In this document: positions 7,978 through 17,037 of the stretch, one piece after another
Layout of the letters: every line of letters starts with the position of its first letter
Numbering within the stretch: the stretch's first letter is position 1
Source of the DNA: Promicromonospora sp. MEB111
Lineage (GTDB): Bacteria > Actinomycetota > Actinomycetes > Actinomycetales > Cellulomonadaceae
DNA length: 64,000 nucleotides
Assembly: GCF_030209445.1 (NCBI RefSeq)
Contig: NZ_JARVSD010000016.1
Location: 310,001-374,000, forward strand
Direction of reading: 5' to 3'
Made by a program: the position numbers and the translations under genes
Notes under the pieces: model-generated
What the model was told of the DNA's origin: nothing
The model's input: the letters and a program-made list of their open reading frames with translations, nothing else
Databases searched by the model: none

Positions 7978-9216
7978 ATGAGGGCGCGGATTCCTGCGGG
8001 GACGTTCGGTGACGTCTACATCGCCCAGACCAGCCCGTCCTCGTGGCGCTCCAGGACCCGGTTCCGCGACCAGGACGGCATGCTGCGGCTCGTCGAGGCC
8101 AGCGGTCCGACCGCGAAGACTGCCGAGCAGGCGCTGAAGGTCAAGCTCGCCCACCGCACGCGGATGGCGGGTGTCGGCGAGCTCCACCCCCACAGCCCGT
8201 TCCCCGACCTGGTCCGCGTCTGGCTGGAAGACCTCGAGCTGGACCCGGACCTCGCCCAGGGCACGAAGGACCTGTACGAACGGGACATGCGCACTCTCGT
8301 GGTGCCGGTGTTCGAGCACTTCGTGCTGCGGGAGATCACGATCAGCAAAGTCGACCGATTCCTGCGCACCCTGGCGAATCAGTCCTACTCCCGGGCCAAG
8401 CACGCCAAGGTCGTCCTCAACCTCGCCCTGGGAATGGCGCACCGGTACGAGGCGATCGAGAAGAACCCGGTCACCGGCACGAAACGCCTCAAGCGGCCCG
8501 CCACCCAGGCCACCGCCCTGACCCTGGAGCAGATCCAAGCCATCCGGGTCGCGGCCCGGACCTGGCGCCGCGGAGACGCGAAGGTGCCTGGCCCTAAGCC
8601 GGATGGGCAGCTGGAGGTCATCATCGAGGTCATGCTCGGCTCCTCCCTGCGGATCGGGGAGGTCCTCGCGCTGCGCAAGCGCGATATCGACCTGACCACC
8701 ACGCCCGCAACCCTGCGGGTGGCGGGCACGATCGTGTCCCCGAAAGGCAGGCCGACCTACCGGCAACCCCACCCCAAGACTCGTACGTCGGTGCGGCGGA
8801 TCGCGATCCCGTCCTACACCGCCACCGCCCTCAGGGACCGCCTGGTCGACCTCGCCGGCCACGAGCCCGGGACGCTCGTGTTCCGGACCAGGAACGGGAC
8901 ACCGTTGACGACGAACAACATCCGCCGCCGCCTGCGCGACGTCCTGGCCACCGCGGGCACCACCGGGGTGACGCCGCACTCGTTCCGGCGCACCGTCGCG
9001 ACCACGATCGAACGCGCCGCCGGCGCCGACCTCGCAGCCCAGCTCCTCGGCCACACCAGCTCGGAGATCACGGTCAAGCACTACATCGAACCCAACACGA
9101 GCATCGACACCCGCACCGCCACCATCCTCGAAACACTCACACCGACAACCACGACGTCGCAAGCTTCGGGCACACCATCCACCGCCAAGATCTCAGGCGA
9201 CGCAACCAGGACATAG
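7978..9216 (+). CDS. Tyrosine-family site-specific integrase
   Basis: The 412-aa protein is a phage/ICE-type tyrosine recombinase. It has an N-terminal arm-binding part, a SAM-like core-binding domain (about 75-165), then the catalytic domain. The catalytic residues are visible: Arg in SSLRIGEVLALR, the HSFRRT box, LLGHTSSEITVKHY with the His and the nucleophile Tyr. The sequence is intact. It sits directly downstream of tRNA-Pro, the classic left-end layout of an integrative element, but no excisionase, replication or transfer genes follow. The C-terminal tail is Thr-rich. Confidence 0.92.
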   Translation: MRARIPAGTFGDVYIAQTSPSSWRSRTRFRDQDGMLRLVEASGPTAKTAEQALKVKLAHRTRMAGVGELHPHSPFPDLVRVWLEDLELDPDLAQGTKDLYERDMRTLVVPVFEHFVLREITISKVDRFLRTLANQSYSRAKHAKVVLNLALGMAHRYEAIEKNPVTGTKRLKRPATQATALTLEQIQAIRVAARTWRRGDAKVPGPKPDGQLEVIIEVMLGSSLRIGEVLALRKRDIDLTTTPATLRVAGTIVSPKGRPTYRQPHPKTRTSVRRIAIPSYTATALRDRLVDLAGHEPGTLVFRTRNGTPLTTNNIRRRLRDVLATAGTTGVTPHSFRRTVATTIERAAGADLAAQLLGHTSSEITVKHYIEPNTSIDTRTATILETLTPTTTTSQASGTPSTAKISGDATRT

Positions 9217-9632
9217 CCAGACCTGTCAGCAGCGCGGCGCCTCGAAGATCGAGTTCCGCCTCTCACCGCGGTGACACCATTGGAGCGCGGTGCGGATAGA
9301 GATGCCGGTCGACCATTTGTGGTTAGTTCCGGGCAGTAGGCACGACCGTGCCGAATGATTTTCCGGGTTGCTGCCTCCGAAAGGCCGTCTCCTCGTCAGG
9401 GAGACGGCCTTTCGTGTGGCCTCCAGCTCGGTGCGACACCGGACTCGCCGCGGCTCGCACGGGTGCTTCACATCTAGGGCGCGTGCCCCTAGCCGCCGAC
9501 TGAGGCCAGCGAGAGCGGACATGGCCACGGACGGGAGCCCGCTGCCAACGCGCGCAGCGGGTGCCGTCTGCACGTTCAGGATTCGGCGAACTCGCCCGAG
9601 CCACGGGTGGGCTCTTGTTCCTCGACTCAGCG
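9217..9632. other. Non-coding stretch after the integrase
   Basis: No gene is recognised here. It holds one strong hairpin (9379-9413). Frames through it are arginine-rich and lack start signals, as expected of high-GC noise. Confidence 0.5.
9379..9413 (+). terminator. Strong Rho-independent-type hairpin
   Basis: Arms 9379-9392 (GAAAGGCCGTCTCC) and 9400-9413 form a perfect 14-bp stem with a 7-nt loop. AAAGGC…GCCTTT ends are typical of intrinsic terminators. What it terminates is unclear, because the integrase stop lies 163 bp upstream. Confidence 0.65.
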
Positions 9633-9750
9633 CCCAATGGAAAGCACACCCTGCTGGATCGTCACTCATGCTAGCGTCGCGCACGCGGAACCGCAGGTCA
9701 GACCATGCCACGGCCGGTGCCAGGCAGGAGCACGCCACCGATCGACGACA
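9633..9750. repeat. Dispersed repeat R1, copy A
   Basis: About 118 bp that align with 21360-21490, roughly 80% identical over the first 75 bp, including the exact run AAAGCACACCCTGCTGGATC. On the minus strand both copies start a short frame M-S-x-D-P-A-G-C-A-F-H-W with one synonymous change inside. The function is unknown. Confidence 0.7.
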
Positions 9751-9934
9751 CTCCTATCGACGCACCGGTGTCACCTATCTGCGCAGCAGTCCCGCTGAGG
9801 TCGAATGGCACCGGTTCTACGGCCGCAGACTGACCGCGACCGTCACTCTCTCTTCGGGTGACGGGTCAGGGATCTCTCCCGGGCGGTAGCGCGGTAGGCG
9901 GCTCGCCGGAAGGATCGCCGTCGCACTGATGCCC

Positions 9935-10080
9935 GCGAGGACGAGCAAGAGGCAGCGCTCGGTACCCTGCATCTCGCGGAGGAGATCGACCTCGCCGACC
10001 GCGTCATGGTGGTCAACCCCGGCGGGTACATCGGGAGTCCACGCGACGCGAGCGACGAGCTCGGGGACCACGTCCGGCTC
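9935..10080 (+). pseudogene. Remnant of a small cytoplasmic protein (ADRVMVVNPGGYIG motif)
   Basis: An open frame without a start reads …LHLAEEIDLADRVMVVNPGGYIG… and then loses similarity near 10075. This matches the middle of a widespread actinobacterial protein family with the pattern HLxKIDxADEVxVxNxGGYIG. The N-terminus is missing (stop just upstream near 9890), and the 3' end runs into the lactonase gene on the other strand. It is a relic, in line with the decayed state of this region. Confidence 0.5.
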
Positions 10081-10984
10081 ATTCCATCCCGTCTGGCCGC
10101 CACGACAACGCCGCCGGTCCGTCCAGGCCGACGTCGATGCCGAGGACCGCACCGTCGACCTCTCCCGGGTCGGGAAGTCCCACGCTCGCCGTCGTGACCA
10201 CGAGCATTCCCGCCGCAAGGGCGAGTGCGGTGGGCCGGCGTGCGGGGAGCGGCACGCTCTCGATCAGGCGGCCCTGCGCCGAGTAGCGGTCCACCCGCGC
10301 CCCGTCCCAGACGGCGACCCAGAGCGCGCCCTCGTCGTCGATCGCCATGCCGTCCGGGTTGCCGTCCGGGACCGTGACGACGTGCCGCCGTCCGCCGAGC
10401 CTCCCGTCCTGGGCGACGTCGAACGCTTCCACGCTGCGGTTCGGCAGGGTGTCGATGTAGTACAGCGTGCGACCGTCCGCGGAGAACGCGAGGCCGTTCG
10501 AGACCGTCACCCCGGCGAGCCGCTCAACCACTCGACCATCGGCCTCCAGGCTGTAGAGACCGCACCGCGGCGTCCGCGACAGGGACTGGGTACCGGCCCA
10601 GAACCGGCCGCCGGGGTCACAACCGCCGTCGTTCATGAACGCCCAGCCGGGCGCGGCCGTCGCGTCGACCGCCGTGACGGTGCCGTCCCGGGCCACCCGC
10701 CAGAAACCCTGGTCGGCCGCAACGACCCAGCCGGACGACGGCCCCTGGGTCTTCCCCGGGGGCGCCTCGGACCTGGCGGGTGCCACCGGGGCGGCGCAGC
10801 CGATCCGGGACCCGACCACTACCGAGGGACCCGGGACGAGCCCCGCCCGTCCGAGCTCCCCGCGGTGCAGTCGGCCTGTGGCCATGTCGACCCAGATCAG
10901 CTCGCCGGCGTGCGCGTCCCACCGTGGCGACTCTCCCTGGACGTAACGCTCGGCGCACAGGATCTCGACCTCCCGGCAGCTCAC
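10079..10984 (-). CDS. SMP-30/gluconolactonase-family lactonase
   Basis: The 301-aa protein has the six-bladed propeller of SMP-30/regucalcin sugar lactonases. Metal-site residues are visible: Glu18 in QGESPRW, Asn in AFMNDGGCDP, Asn in VSNGLAFS and Asp in PDGMAIDDEG. It would hydrolyse a sugar 1,5- or 1,4-lactone to the aldonate in the cytoplasm. The GTG start at 10984 has AGGAGC eight nt upstream. It diverges from the lyase/SDR pair at 11126, and together with the dehydratase at 19840 it supplies the lactonase step of a non-phosphorylative sugar pathway. Confidence 0.87.
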   Translation of the reverse strand: MSCREVEILCAERYVQGESPRWDAHAGELIWVDMATGRLHRGELGRAGLVPGPSVVVGSRIGCAAPVAPARSEAPPGKTQGPSSGWVVAADQGFWRVARDGTVTAVDATAAPGWAFMNDGGCDPGGRFWAGTQSLSRTPRCGLYSLEADGRVVERLAGVTVSNGLAFSADGRTLYYIDTLPNRSVEAFDVAQDGRLGGRRHVVTVPDGNPDGMAIDDEGALWVAVWDGARVDRYSAQGRLIESVPLPARRPTALALAAGMLVVTTASVGLPDPGEVDGAVLGIDVGLDGPAALSWRPDGME

Positions 10985-11049
10985 GTTCCCGCTCCTGACC
11001 GCTCCATGACCGCACCCCTCACTGCACGCCCGCCTGTTCGGTGGTAATG

Positions 11050-11069
11050 GAACCCAATATATGGCACCC
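11050..11069. promoter_or_regulatory. Candidate IclR operator in the lactonase/lyase divergent gap
   Basis: The AT-rich site GGAACCCAATATATGGCACC fits the symmetric pattern GGnnCCnnATATnnGGnnCC. Related GAACC-ATA words occur at 18895-18910 and 18935-18950 in the other divergent gap of this locus, next to the IclR gene. Confidence 0.4.
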
Positions 11070-11125
11070 TAACTCATAATATGCATGCCGCATGCCACGA
11101 GTGACAGACGTCGAAAAGAGGACCC

Positions 11126-12094
11126 ATGGCCCCGCGCCTCCACGGCCTGATGCCCATCCTGGCCACGCCGTTCGACGAGTCCGGGAGCCTCGACCGGGCC
11201 GGGTTGCGCCGTCTGGTCGAGTTCGAGCTCGCGGCGGACGTCGACGGCCTTGCCGTCTTCGGCATGGCCAGCGAGGGGTTCGCACTGACCGCCGCGGAAC
11301 GGCGGGTCGTCCTGGGCGACGTGGTCGAGCTGGTCGCCGGGCAGGTGCCGGTCGTCGCGGGCGTCAACGGCACCTCGACGGTCAACGCCGTCGAGCAGGC
11401 CCGCGAGGCGGAGGCGGGCGGTGCCGACGCGCTCATGGTCCTGCCCCCCTTCATGGTCCGCCCGCCCGCCTCGACCCTCGTGGACTTCTACGGGAACATC
11501 GGGGCGTCCACCGGCCTCCCCGTGATGATCCAGGACGCGCCGGGAGTCACCGGGGTGGCGATGTCGCCCGCCCTGATCGCCGAGCTCAGCCGCGTGGAGC
11601 ACGTGCACGCCGTCAAGATCGAGTCGCCGCCCACCACGCCCAAGGTCGGCCAGGTCGTCGACGCCGTCGCGAACACCGAGTTCGCGGTGCTCGGCGGCCA
11701 GAACGCCCAGTTCTGCCTCGAGGAGCACGCCGCCGGCGCGGTGGGGACCATGCCGGCGTGCGAGTTCCCCGACCTGCTCGGCCCGGTGCTCCGCCGTTTC
11801 GGCGCCGGAGAGGTCGAGCGTGCTCGGGCGGAGTTCCGCCAGATCCTCCCGCTCGTGCTCCTCGGCCTCCAGCCCGGGATCGCCTGGGCTGTGCACAAGG
11901 AAGTCCTCGTCGCGCGCGGCATCATCGAGCGGGCCACCGTCCGCTACCCGGCCGCTCCGCTCGACGCGACGAGCCGGGCCGCGTTGCGAGTCGTGCTCGA
12001 CGAGCTGCGGCTGACCGGACAGGCTGCCCCTGTCGACGCCGTCGAGGCGGCCGACGCCTTCAAGGCGGCCGACGCCGTCGAGGCGAGCGCATGA
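11126..12094 (+). CDS. DHDPS/NAL-family lyase or aldolase
   Basis: The 322-aa TIM-barrel protein belongs to the dihydrodipicolinate synthase superfamily of class-I aldolases. The Schiff-base Lys lies in VHAVKIESPP. It is not DapA: the GTTGE loop is GMASE and the YN-P-RTG segment is QDAPGVTG, so the usual Tyr and carboxylate-binding Arg are absent. Members with this pattern act on 2-keto-3-deoxy sugar acids or related keto acids. An acidic, repetitive C-terminal tail (VDAVEAADAFKAADAVE) is unusual. The SDR follows with an ATGA overlap. Confidence 0.82.
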   Translation: MAPRLHGLMPILATPFDESGSLDRAGLRRLVEFELAADVDGLAVFGMASEGFALTAAERRVVLGDVVELVAGQVPVVAGVNGTSTVNAVEQAREAEAGGADALMVLPPFMVRPPASTLVDFYGNIGASTGLPVMIQDAPGVTGVAMSPALIAELSRVEHVHAVKIESPPTTPKVGQVVDAVANTEFAVLGGQNAQFCLEEHAAGAVGTMPACEFPDLLGPVLRRFGAGEVERARAEFRQILPLVLLGLQPGIAWAVHKEVLVARGIIERATVRYPAAPLDATSRAALRVVLDELRLTGQAAPVDAVEAADAFKAADAVEASA

Positions 12095-12819
12095 GCGGCC
12101 GGGGCGTGCTCCTGGTCGGTGGCAACTCCGAGATCGCCGTAGCGGTCGCCGAGCAGTTCGCGGACCAGGGGGACGCCGTCGTCGGCGTCGGTCTCGCGCC
12201 GTGGGAACCCGACGGGGGCGACGTCTACCGCGGGTTCCTGGTGGCGGACTGCGCCGACCCCGCGCAGGCCGAGCGGGCCGTCGCGGACGCCGCCGAGATC
12301 CTGGGCCGGCTCGACGTGGTCGTGCTCGCCGCCGCGCAGATGCCGGTCGCCTCGGCCGTCGACACGAGCGACCTGCAGTGGCGTGGCGCGCTCGGGGCCA
12401 CGCTGGACTCGGCCTTCTTCGTCGCGCGCGCCGCGCTGCCCCGGCTCGGTGCCGGCTCGTCGATCGTCGCCATCACCTCCGTCAACGCCGCCCTCGCGGC
12501 CCCCGGCCTGCCCGCGTACGCGGCCGCGAAGGCCGGGGTCGAGGGCCTCGTCCGGCAGCTCGCGCTCGAGTACGGGCCGCGTGGCATCCGCGTCAACACC
12601 GTGGAGCCGGGCTCGATCGCGTCCCACGACACGGGCGAGAGCGAGGGGTACCCGTTGGGCCGCATCGGCCGCCCGCACGAGGTCGCCTCGGTCGTCACGT
12701 TCCTGGCCTCGGACGGCGCGTCCTTCGTGACTGGCGCCACGATCCCTGTCGACGGCGGGCTCTCGATGTCGTCCCCGGCGGCCTGGCTCAAGCCGGCGCT
12801 GCGCGAGCGCTGGCTCTGA
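12091..12819 (+). CDS. SDR-family sugar dehydrogenase
   Basis: The 242-aa classical short-chain dehydrogenase starts VLLVGGNSEIA instead of TGxxxGIG, so the cofactor loop is atypical. The catalytic Ser is in VAITSVNAA and the YxxxK motif is YAAAKAGVEG; the tail GATIPVDGGLSMSS is typical. The ATG overlaps the lyase stop (ATGA), so it is cotranscribed and coupled. In context it probably oxidises an aldose to its lactone; the sugar is unknown. Confidence 0.85.
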   Translation: MSGRGVLLVGGNSEIAVAVAEQFADQGDAVVGVGLAPWEPDGGDVYRGFLVADCADPAQAERAVADAAEILGRLDVVVLAAAQMPVASAVDTSDLQWRGALGATLDSAFFVARAALPRLGAGSSIVAITSVNAALAAPGLPAYAAAKAGVEGLVRQLALEYGPRGIRVNTVEPGSIASHDTGESEGYPLGRIGRPHEVASVVTFLASDGASFVTGATIPVDGGLSMSSPAAWLKPALRERWL

Positions 12820-12858
12820 ACCGCGGCAGCCGGGAGATACGCGGCCGCCGGGAGAACC

Positions 12859-12893
12859 GCGGCCGCCCGGGGCATCATGCCCCGGGCGGCCGC
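12859..12893. terminator. Bidirectional terminator between convergent genes
   Basis: Arms 12859-12874 (GCGGCCGCCCGGGGCA) and 12878-12893 form a perfect 16-bp stem with a TCA loop between the SDR and GH16 stops. Confidence 0.85.
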
Positions 12894-12916
12894 ACCTCTC
12901 AGCACACCAGCACGGG

Positions 12917-15598
12917 TCAGCCCACCGGCACGAACTTGACCACGTTCGTGCGCAGGAAGTTCTTCCCCGTCGCCGCCGGGTTGGTCAGGGTGACGAACCC
13001 GCCGGTCCCGGACGCGAACGTGTGGGTACCCAGGGAGACCCATCGAGAGCCACCGGCGGTCTGGTCGTACTCCGTCGTTGCGGTCCCGTCCGCCGACGTC
13101 ACCGCGTACCGGGCCACCGGTGTCCCGTTCGTGTTGGTCGGCATCCAGGCGTAGACCTCGTACTCCCCCGCCTGGTCGAGCTGGGGCCGCCACTGCGCGG
13201 ACGCGGTCCCGGCGCTGCTGGTCCGGGTCGGCGTGGCCAGCCACCCCGGGACGCTCGACGGCGTCCACGTCCCGGTCTCGGTGTACCCGGTGTCCGCGAC
13301 CCCGATGATGCTCATCGACAGCGGGGTCACGGTCGTCGTGGCCGGTGCCGACTCGTTGCCGACCAGGTCGAGCGTCCGCACCTCGATCGTGTGCGCCACG
13401 TCGTTCGCCAGGTCCTTGACCTCGTAGCCGAGCGGCCGGTTCGTCTCGTCATTGATGTTCCCGACCGGCAGGCTGCCGTTCTGGAGCTCCCCGTCGACGT
13501 AGACGTTGTAGCCACCGAGGTCGAGCTCGGTGTTCTGGTCCCAGTAGAGCACCGCCCGGCCGTTCGCGGCCTCCGCGACCAGGCCCGACGCCGGCGCGGG
13601 CGCCAGGTTGTCGGCGGGGGCCACGGCCGGCTTCGCGGCGGACGGCGAGGACTCGTTACCGAGCCGGTCGACGGCGGTCACCGTGATGTCGTAGGTCTGG
13701 CCGGCGAGCAGCTCGTGGAGCCGGAACAGGTTCCGGCGCACCGGCTGCCAGGTCAGCCGCTGCCCGTCGAGGTAGACGTGGTAGCCCACGACGTCCGCCC
13801 CGGTCACCGGGGTCCAGGTCGCGGTGAACCACGCGTCGCCGTTCGCCGGCGTCGTCGTGACGTCGACGGCGAGGCCGCCCGGCGTCGTCGGCGCACCCGC
13901 CTCCTGCGGTGCGGGCACGAACTTGACGGCGTCGACGCGCATCTGCCCGGGTGTGCCGGTCTGCCCGTACTCCACCGAGCCGCCCGACCCGGCGTTGAAG
14001 GCGAAGTTGCCCAGCCGCAGCCAACCGGCCGCCGGTGTCGTGTCCGTGACCTCGACGCTCGCCGTGCCGCCGGCGTGCGTGACCGAGAAGGCCGACGTCT
14101 CCGGCATGTTCGCGTCACGAGGCGGGACCCAGGCATAGACGTCGTAGCGTCCCGCCGTGAGCGTGGGCGCCCAGCGCGCCTTGGCGGTCGACGGGCTCGC
14201 GTAGCGCGTGGTGGACCCCCGCCAGCCGGTGACCGCCGTGGACGTGGCCCAGGTACCCACCTCCGAGTAGCCCGGCGAGCCGTGATCCACGACGGTCGAC
14301 GGGACGAACTTCACGGCGTCGGCCCGCAGGATGCCCGCCCCCGCGGCGTCACCCGTGACGGAGACCCGCTGCCCGGCGCCCGGCGTCATCGAGTAGGCCC
14401 CCAGGCTCACCCACTGCTGGCCCGCGGTCGTCTGGTCCACTGTCACCGCGGTGCTTCCGCCGTCGTGCTGCACGGTGTAGCGCGCCGCCGTGTGGCCCGT
14501 GTCGAGCAGGTTGGGGTTCCACGCGTAGACCTCGTAGCTGCCAGCGGCCGGGAGGGTCGGCGTCCAGCTCGCCGTCGCCCCGCTCGCGCTGCTCGCCCGC
14601 ACCACCTTGTCCTGCGCCCCGAACGCGACCTGGCGCCCGTCGGTGACCTCGTAGCTCCACGTGCCGGTCTCGGCGTACCCCGCGTCGCCGTTGTCCACCA
14701 TCGCCGATGCCGCCGACCGGTCGTTCCCGTTCTCCACCGGGGCGAAGTAGCGGAAATGGTCCCACGTGGTCTCGGCCGGCAGGTTGCCGGTCTCGACGCC
14801 GTCGGTGTAGCCGAGCGTCGTGAGCCACACGTTCTGGATGCCGTGCGGGCCGGCCTTGTCCAGCGTGTACTTCAGCACGCCATCCGTGTAGAAGCGCACC
14901 TCCGTGGGCGTCCACTCGAAGCCGTACGCGTGATACGCGGCCGAGCTGTCGGCCTGGGTCACCAGGTTGCCCTGGTTGCCGACGTGGCCCGGCATGAACC
15001 AGTGCGAGTGGTAAGCGAGCTTGTCGGGGGCGTGCGAGTCGACCTCGAAGCCGTCGATCTCGTTGATCCGGTTGTGCGGCCCCGTGTAGCCCGGCACGTC
15101 GGGGATGTAGGCGGAGAGCCCCGTGGTCCAGAACGCCGAGTGGAACCCCCGCTCGCCCCACAGCTTCGCGCGCACCTCGTAGTACCCGTACCCGAACCAG
15201 CGCTTCGAGACGACGCCGCCGCAGCTCGTGACGATGTCACCGTACGGCTCGTCGAGCTCGTCGAAGGCGATGTGCAGCAGCCCGTCGTCGACGGTGACGT
15301 TCTCCGGCTGGTTCGTGCAGATGGCCTTGTCGCCCTCCCGGTAGAACCACTCGCTCTCGTCGAGGCCGGTGCCCTCCGGGGTGACCCCGTCGAACTCGTC
15401 CGCCCAGGCAGGCTCGTAGCCCGGAGGCACCAGAGAGGGGGCGCGCTCGGCGGCCGCCTGGACCGGAGACGCCGCTAGGGCCGGCTGCCCGGGCCGGCCG
15501 GCGGCCGGGCCGGCCAGGCCGAGCGAGGTGAGGGTGAGCACGGCCACGACGGCCACGAGTGCCGGTCGGGGGCGGGGTACGAGCCAGTTCGTCGTCAC
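12917..15598 (-). CDS. Secreted GH16 endoglycosidase with golvesin and FN3 modules
   Basis: The 893-aa protein has a Sec signal peptide (residues 1-45, hydrophobic VAVVAVLTLTSLGLAG). A GH16 jelly-roll domain (about 60-300) carries the catalytic motif E180-I-D182-G-F-E185. Two golvesin-type sandwich modules (about 305-440 and 440-575), two fibronectin-III domains (about 580-765) and a third golvesin module (about 770-893) follow. The ExDxxE form is that of laminarinases, agarases and carrageenases; the exact glycan cannot be told. The GTG start at 15598 has AAGGAGG seven nt upstream. It is the last gene of the ABC transporter operon, so its products are likely imported by it. Confidence 0.88.
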   Translation of the reverse strand: MTTNWLVPRPRPALVAVVAVLTLTSLGLAGPAAGRPGQPALAASPVQAAAERAPSLVPPGYEPAWADEFDGVTPEGTGLDESEWFYREGDKAICTNQPENVTVDDGLLHIAFDELDEPYGDIVTSCGGVVSKRWFGYGYYEVRAKLWGERGFHSAFWTTGLSAYIPDVPGYTGPHNRINEIDGFEVDSHAPDKLAYHSHWFMPGHVGNQGNLVTQADSSAAYHAYGFEWTPTEVRFYTDGVLKYTLDKAGPHGIQNVWLTTLGYTDGVETGNLPAETTWDHFRYFAPVENGNDRSAASAMVDNGDAGYAETGTWSYEVTDGRQVAFGAQDKVVRASSASGATASWTPTLPAAGSYEVYAWNPNLLDTGHTAARYTVQHDGGSTAVTVDQTTAGQQWVSLGAYSMTPGAGQRVSVTGDAAGAGILRADAVKFVPSTVVDHGSPGYSEVGTWATSTAVTGWRGSTTRYASPSTAKARWAPTLTAGRYDVYAWVPPRDANMPETSAFSVTHAGGTASVEVTDTTPAAGWLRLGNFAFNAGSGGSVEYGQTGTPGQMRVDAVKFVPAPQEAGAPTTPGGLAVDVTTTPANGDAWFTATWTPVTGADVVGYHVYLDGQRLTWQPVRRNLFRLHELLAGQTYDITVTAVDRLGNESSPSAAKPAVAPADNLAPAPASGLVAEAANGRAVLYWDQNTELDLGGYNVYVDGELQNGSLPVGNINDETNRPLGYEVKDLANDVAHTIEVRTLDLVGNESAPATTTVTPLSMSIIGVADTGYTETGTWTPSSVPGWLATPTRTSSAGTASAQWRPQLDQAGEYEVYAWMPTNTNGTPVARYAVTSADGTATTEYDQTAGGSRWVSLGTHTFASGTGGFVTLTNPAATGKNFLRTNVVKFVPVG

Positions 15599-15683
15599 GG
15601 GTCTGCCTCCTTGCAGGGGTCCGGATGTCGATGGTTCCGTCCAGCGGCCGGGAGAGCGGCCGCCGGGCGTTGTGCCGCGGCTG

Positions 15684-16988
15684 CTACGCGTTGGCGTCGA
15701 GCAGGTCCTGCACTTCCTGCTTCAGGTCGTTCAGCCCGGCCTGCACCTCGGTCTGGCCGGCGAGGATCCGCGCGATGCCGGCGCCGATCGCCGTGTCCAC
15801 CTGAGCGGTGACCGCGACCTTGTCCCAGGCGGCACCGCGCGCGTGCTCGGAGATCTCGGTCCGGAACTCGGTCTGGAACCGGTCCTTGGCCAGCGCCGGG
15901 ATCTGGTCCGCCACCGACTGCGCCGCGGGCGCCACGGCCGACCCCTCGTAGAGCGCGGTCCCCGCGGCGACGTTCGTCGCCGCGTACTTGATGAACTCGC
16001 GGCTGGTGAGCTCGCCCTCGCCGGCGGTCGCGAACAGGCCGCCGCCCCAGCCGCGGTTGTACGACTCGTTGCCGCCGGTCGTCGGGCGCGCGATCGCCGC
16101 GATGTTGTCGACGATGTCCTGGGTGCCGCCGTTCGTCGTGACGAAGGTCGCGGCGAGCGGGGCGTCGTCGTACAGCGCGGCCCGGCCGGTGGCGAACAAG
16201 ATGCGCGCGTCGGTCCGGGCCACGTTCGGCTGGATCAGCCCGGCGTCCAGCAGCGACACGAACCAGGTGACCGCCGCGACGCTCTCGGCGTCGCCGATGG
16301 TGCACTCGAGGCCGTCGGTGACCACCTCGCTGCCGAACCCCCACATCCAGTGCACGATGTCCTTGAGGTCGGGGTTCTTGGTCACCGCCGCGTACGGGAT
16401 CAGGCTCTTGTCCTGCGCCTTGATGCCCTCGAGCGCCGTGGCGAAGTCCTCGACGGACATCCCGGACGCGATGCCGGCGTCGCGGGCGATCTCGCCGTTG
16501 GCGACGATGCCGACGCCCGACGCCGTGAGCGGCAGCACGTAGAGCTTGCCGTCGAGGGTGTAGGAGTCGAGCACGCCCTGCGGGATGCCGAGCCCCTCCG
16601 CGAGGTCGGTGAGGTCGGCCAGCACCCCCATCGGGGAGAGCACCTGCCATGGACCCGCCTGCCCCACCCCCATGAGCTTGCCCGAGCTGCCCGTCAGGGC
16701 GAGCTGGGTGGCGGCCTGGTCGTAGGGGTAGACGACCGGCTCGATCGTGACGCCGGCCTCCCCCGCGAAGCCGTCGACGACGGACTGCCACGCCTCCTTC
16801 TGCGCGTCCTCCCCCAGGGAGTTCCCGTAGAAGTTGATCGTCTTGGCCGCCGTCGCGCCCTTCGCCGACGCCGCCGGGGCCGGCGTCGTCGGGGCGCAGC
16901 CGGCCAGGGCGAGCATGCCGAAGGCGGCCGCCGCGGTGCTGCCGCCGAGGAATACGCGACGCGAGATGGTCGCGGACGTGATTGCCAT
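15684..16988 (-). CDS. Sugar ABC transporter substrate-binding lipoprotein
   Basis: The 434-aa solute-binding protein has a twin-arginine-like start (SRRVFLGG) and a lipobox LALAGC, with Cys31 as the expected lipidation site. It belongs to extracellular solute-binding family 1 (MalE/UgpB type), with a region GRAALYDDAPLAATF and a Trp/Gly-rich ligand cleft (NRGWGGGLF). It is anchored outside the membrane and delivers oligosaccharides to the two permeases encoded just upstream. No ATPase gene is present; a shared MsiK-like ATPase elsewhere is the usual actinobacterial solution. Confidence 0.9.
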   Translation of the reverse strand: MAITSATISRRVFLGGSTAAAAFGMLALAGCAPTTPAPAASAKGATAAKTINFYGNSLGEDAQKEAWQSVVDGFAGEAGVTIEPVVYPYDQAATQLALTGSSGKLMGVGQAGPWQVLSPMGVLADLTDLAEGLGIPQGVLDSYTLDGKLYVLPLTASGVGIVANGEIARDAGIASGMSVEDFATALEGIKAQDKSLIPYAAVTKNPDLKDIVHWMWGFGSEVVTDGLECTIGDAESVAAVTWFVSLLDAGLIQPNVARTDARILFATGRAALYDDAPLAATFVTTNGGTQDIVDNIAAIARPTTGGNESYNRGWGGGLFATAGEGELTSREFIKYAATNVAAGTALYEGSAVAPAAQSVADQIPALAKDRFQTEFRTEISEHARGAAWDKVAVTAQVDTAIGAGIARILAGQTEVQAGLNDLKQEVQDLLDANA

Positions 16989-17037
16989 GAACTGCTCCTT
17001 CGTGGGGGATGCGGGGATGGAGTTGATGGGAGGTGGG

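Noticed and set aside
13022-15478. Very long plus-strand open frame opposite the GH16 gene
   Set aside because: Arg/Gly/Val-rich translation without motifs; the minus strand encodes a clear GH16-FN3-golvesin protein. It is a high-GC shadow.
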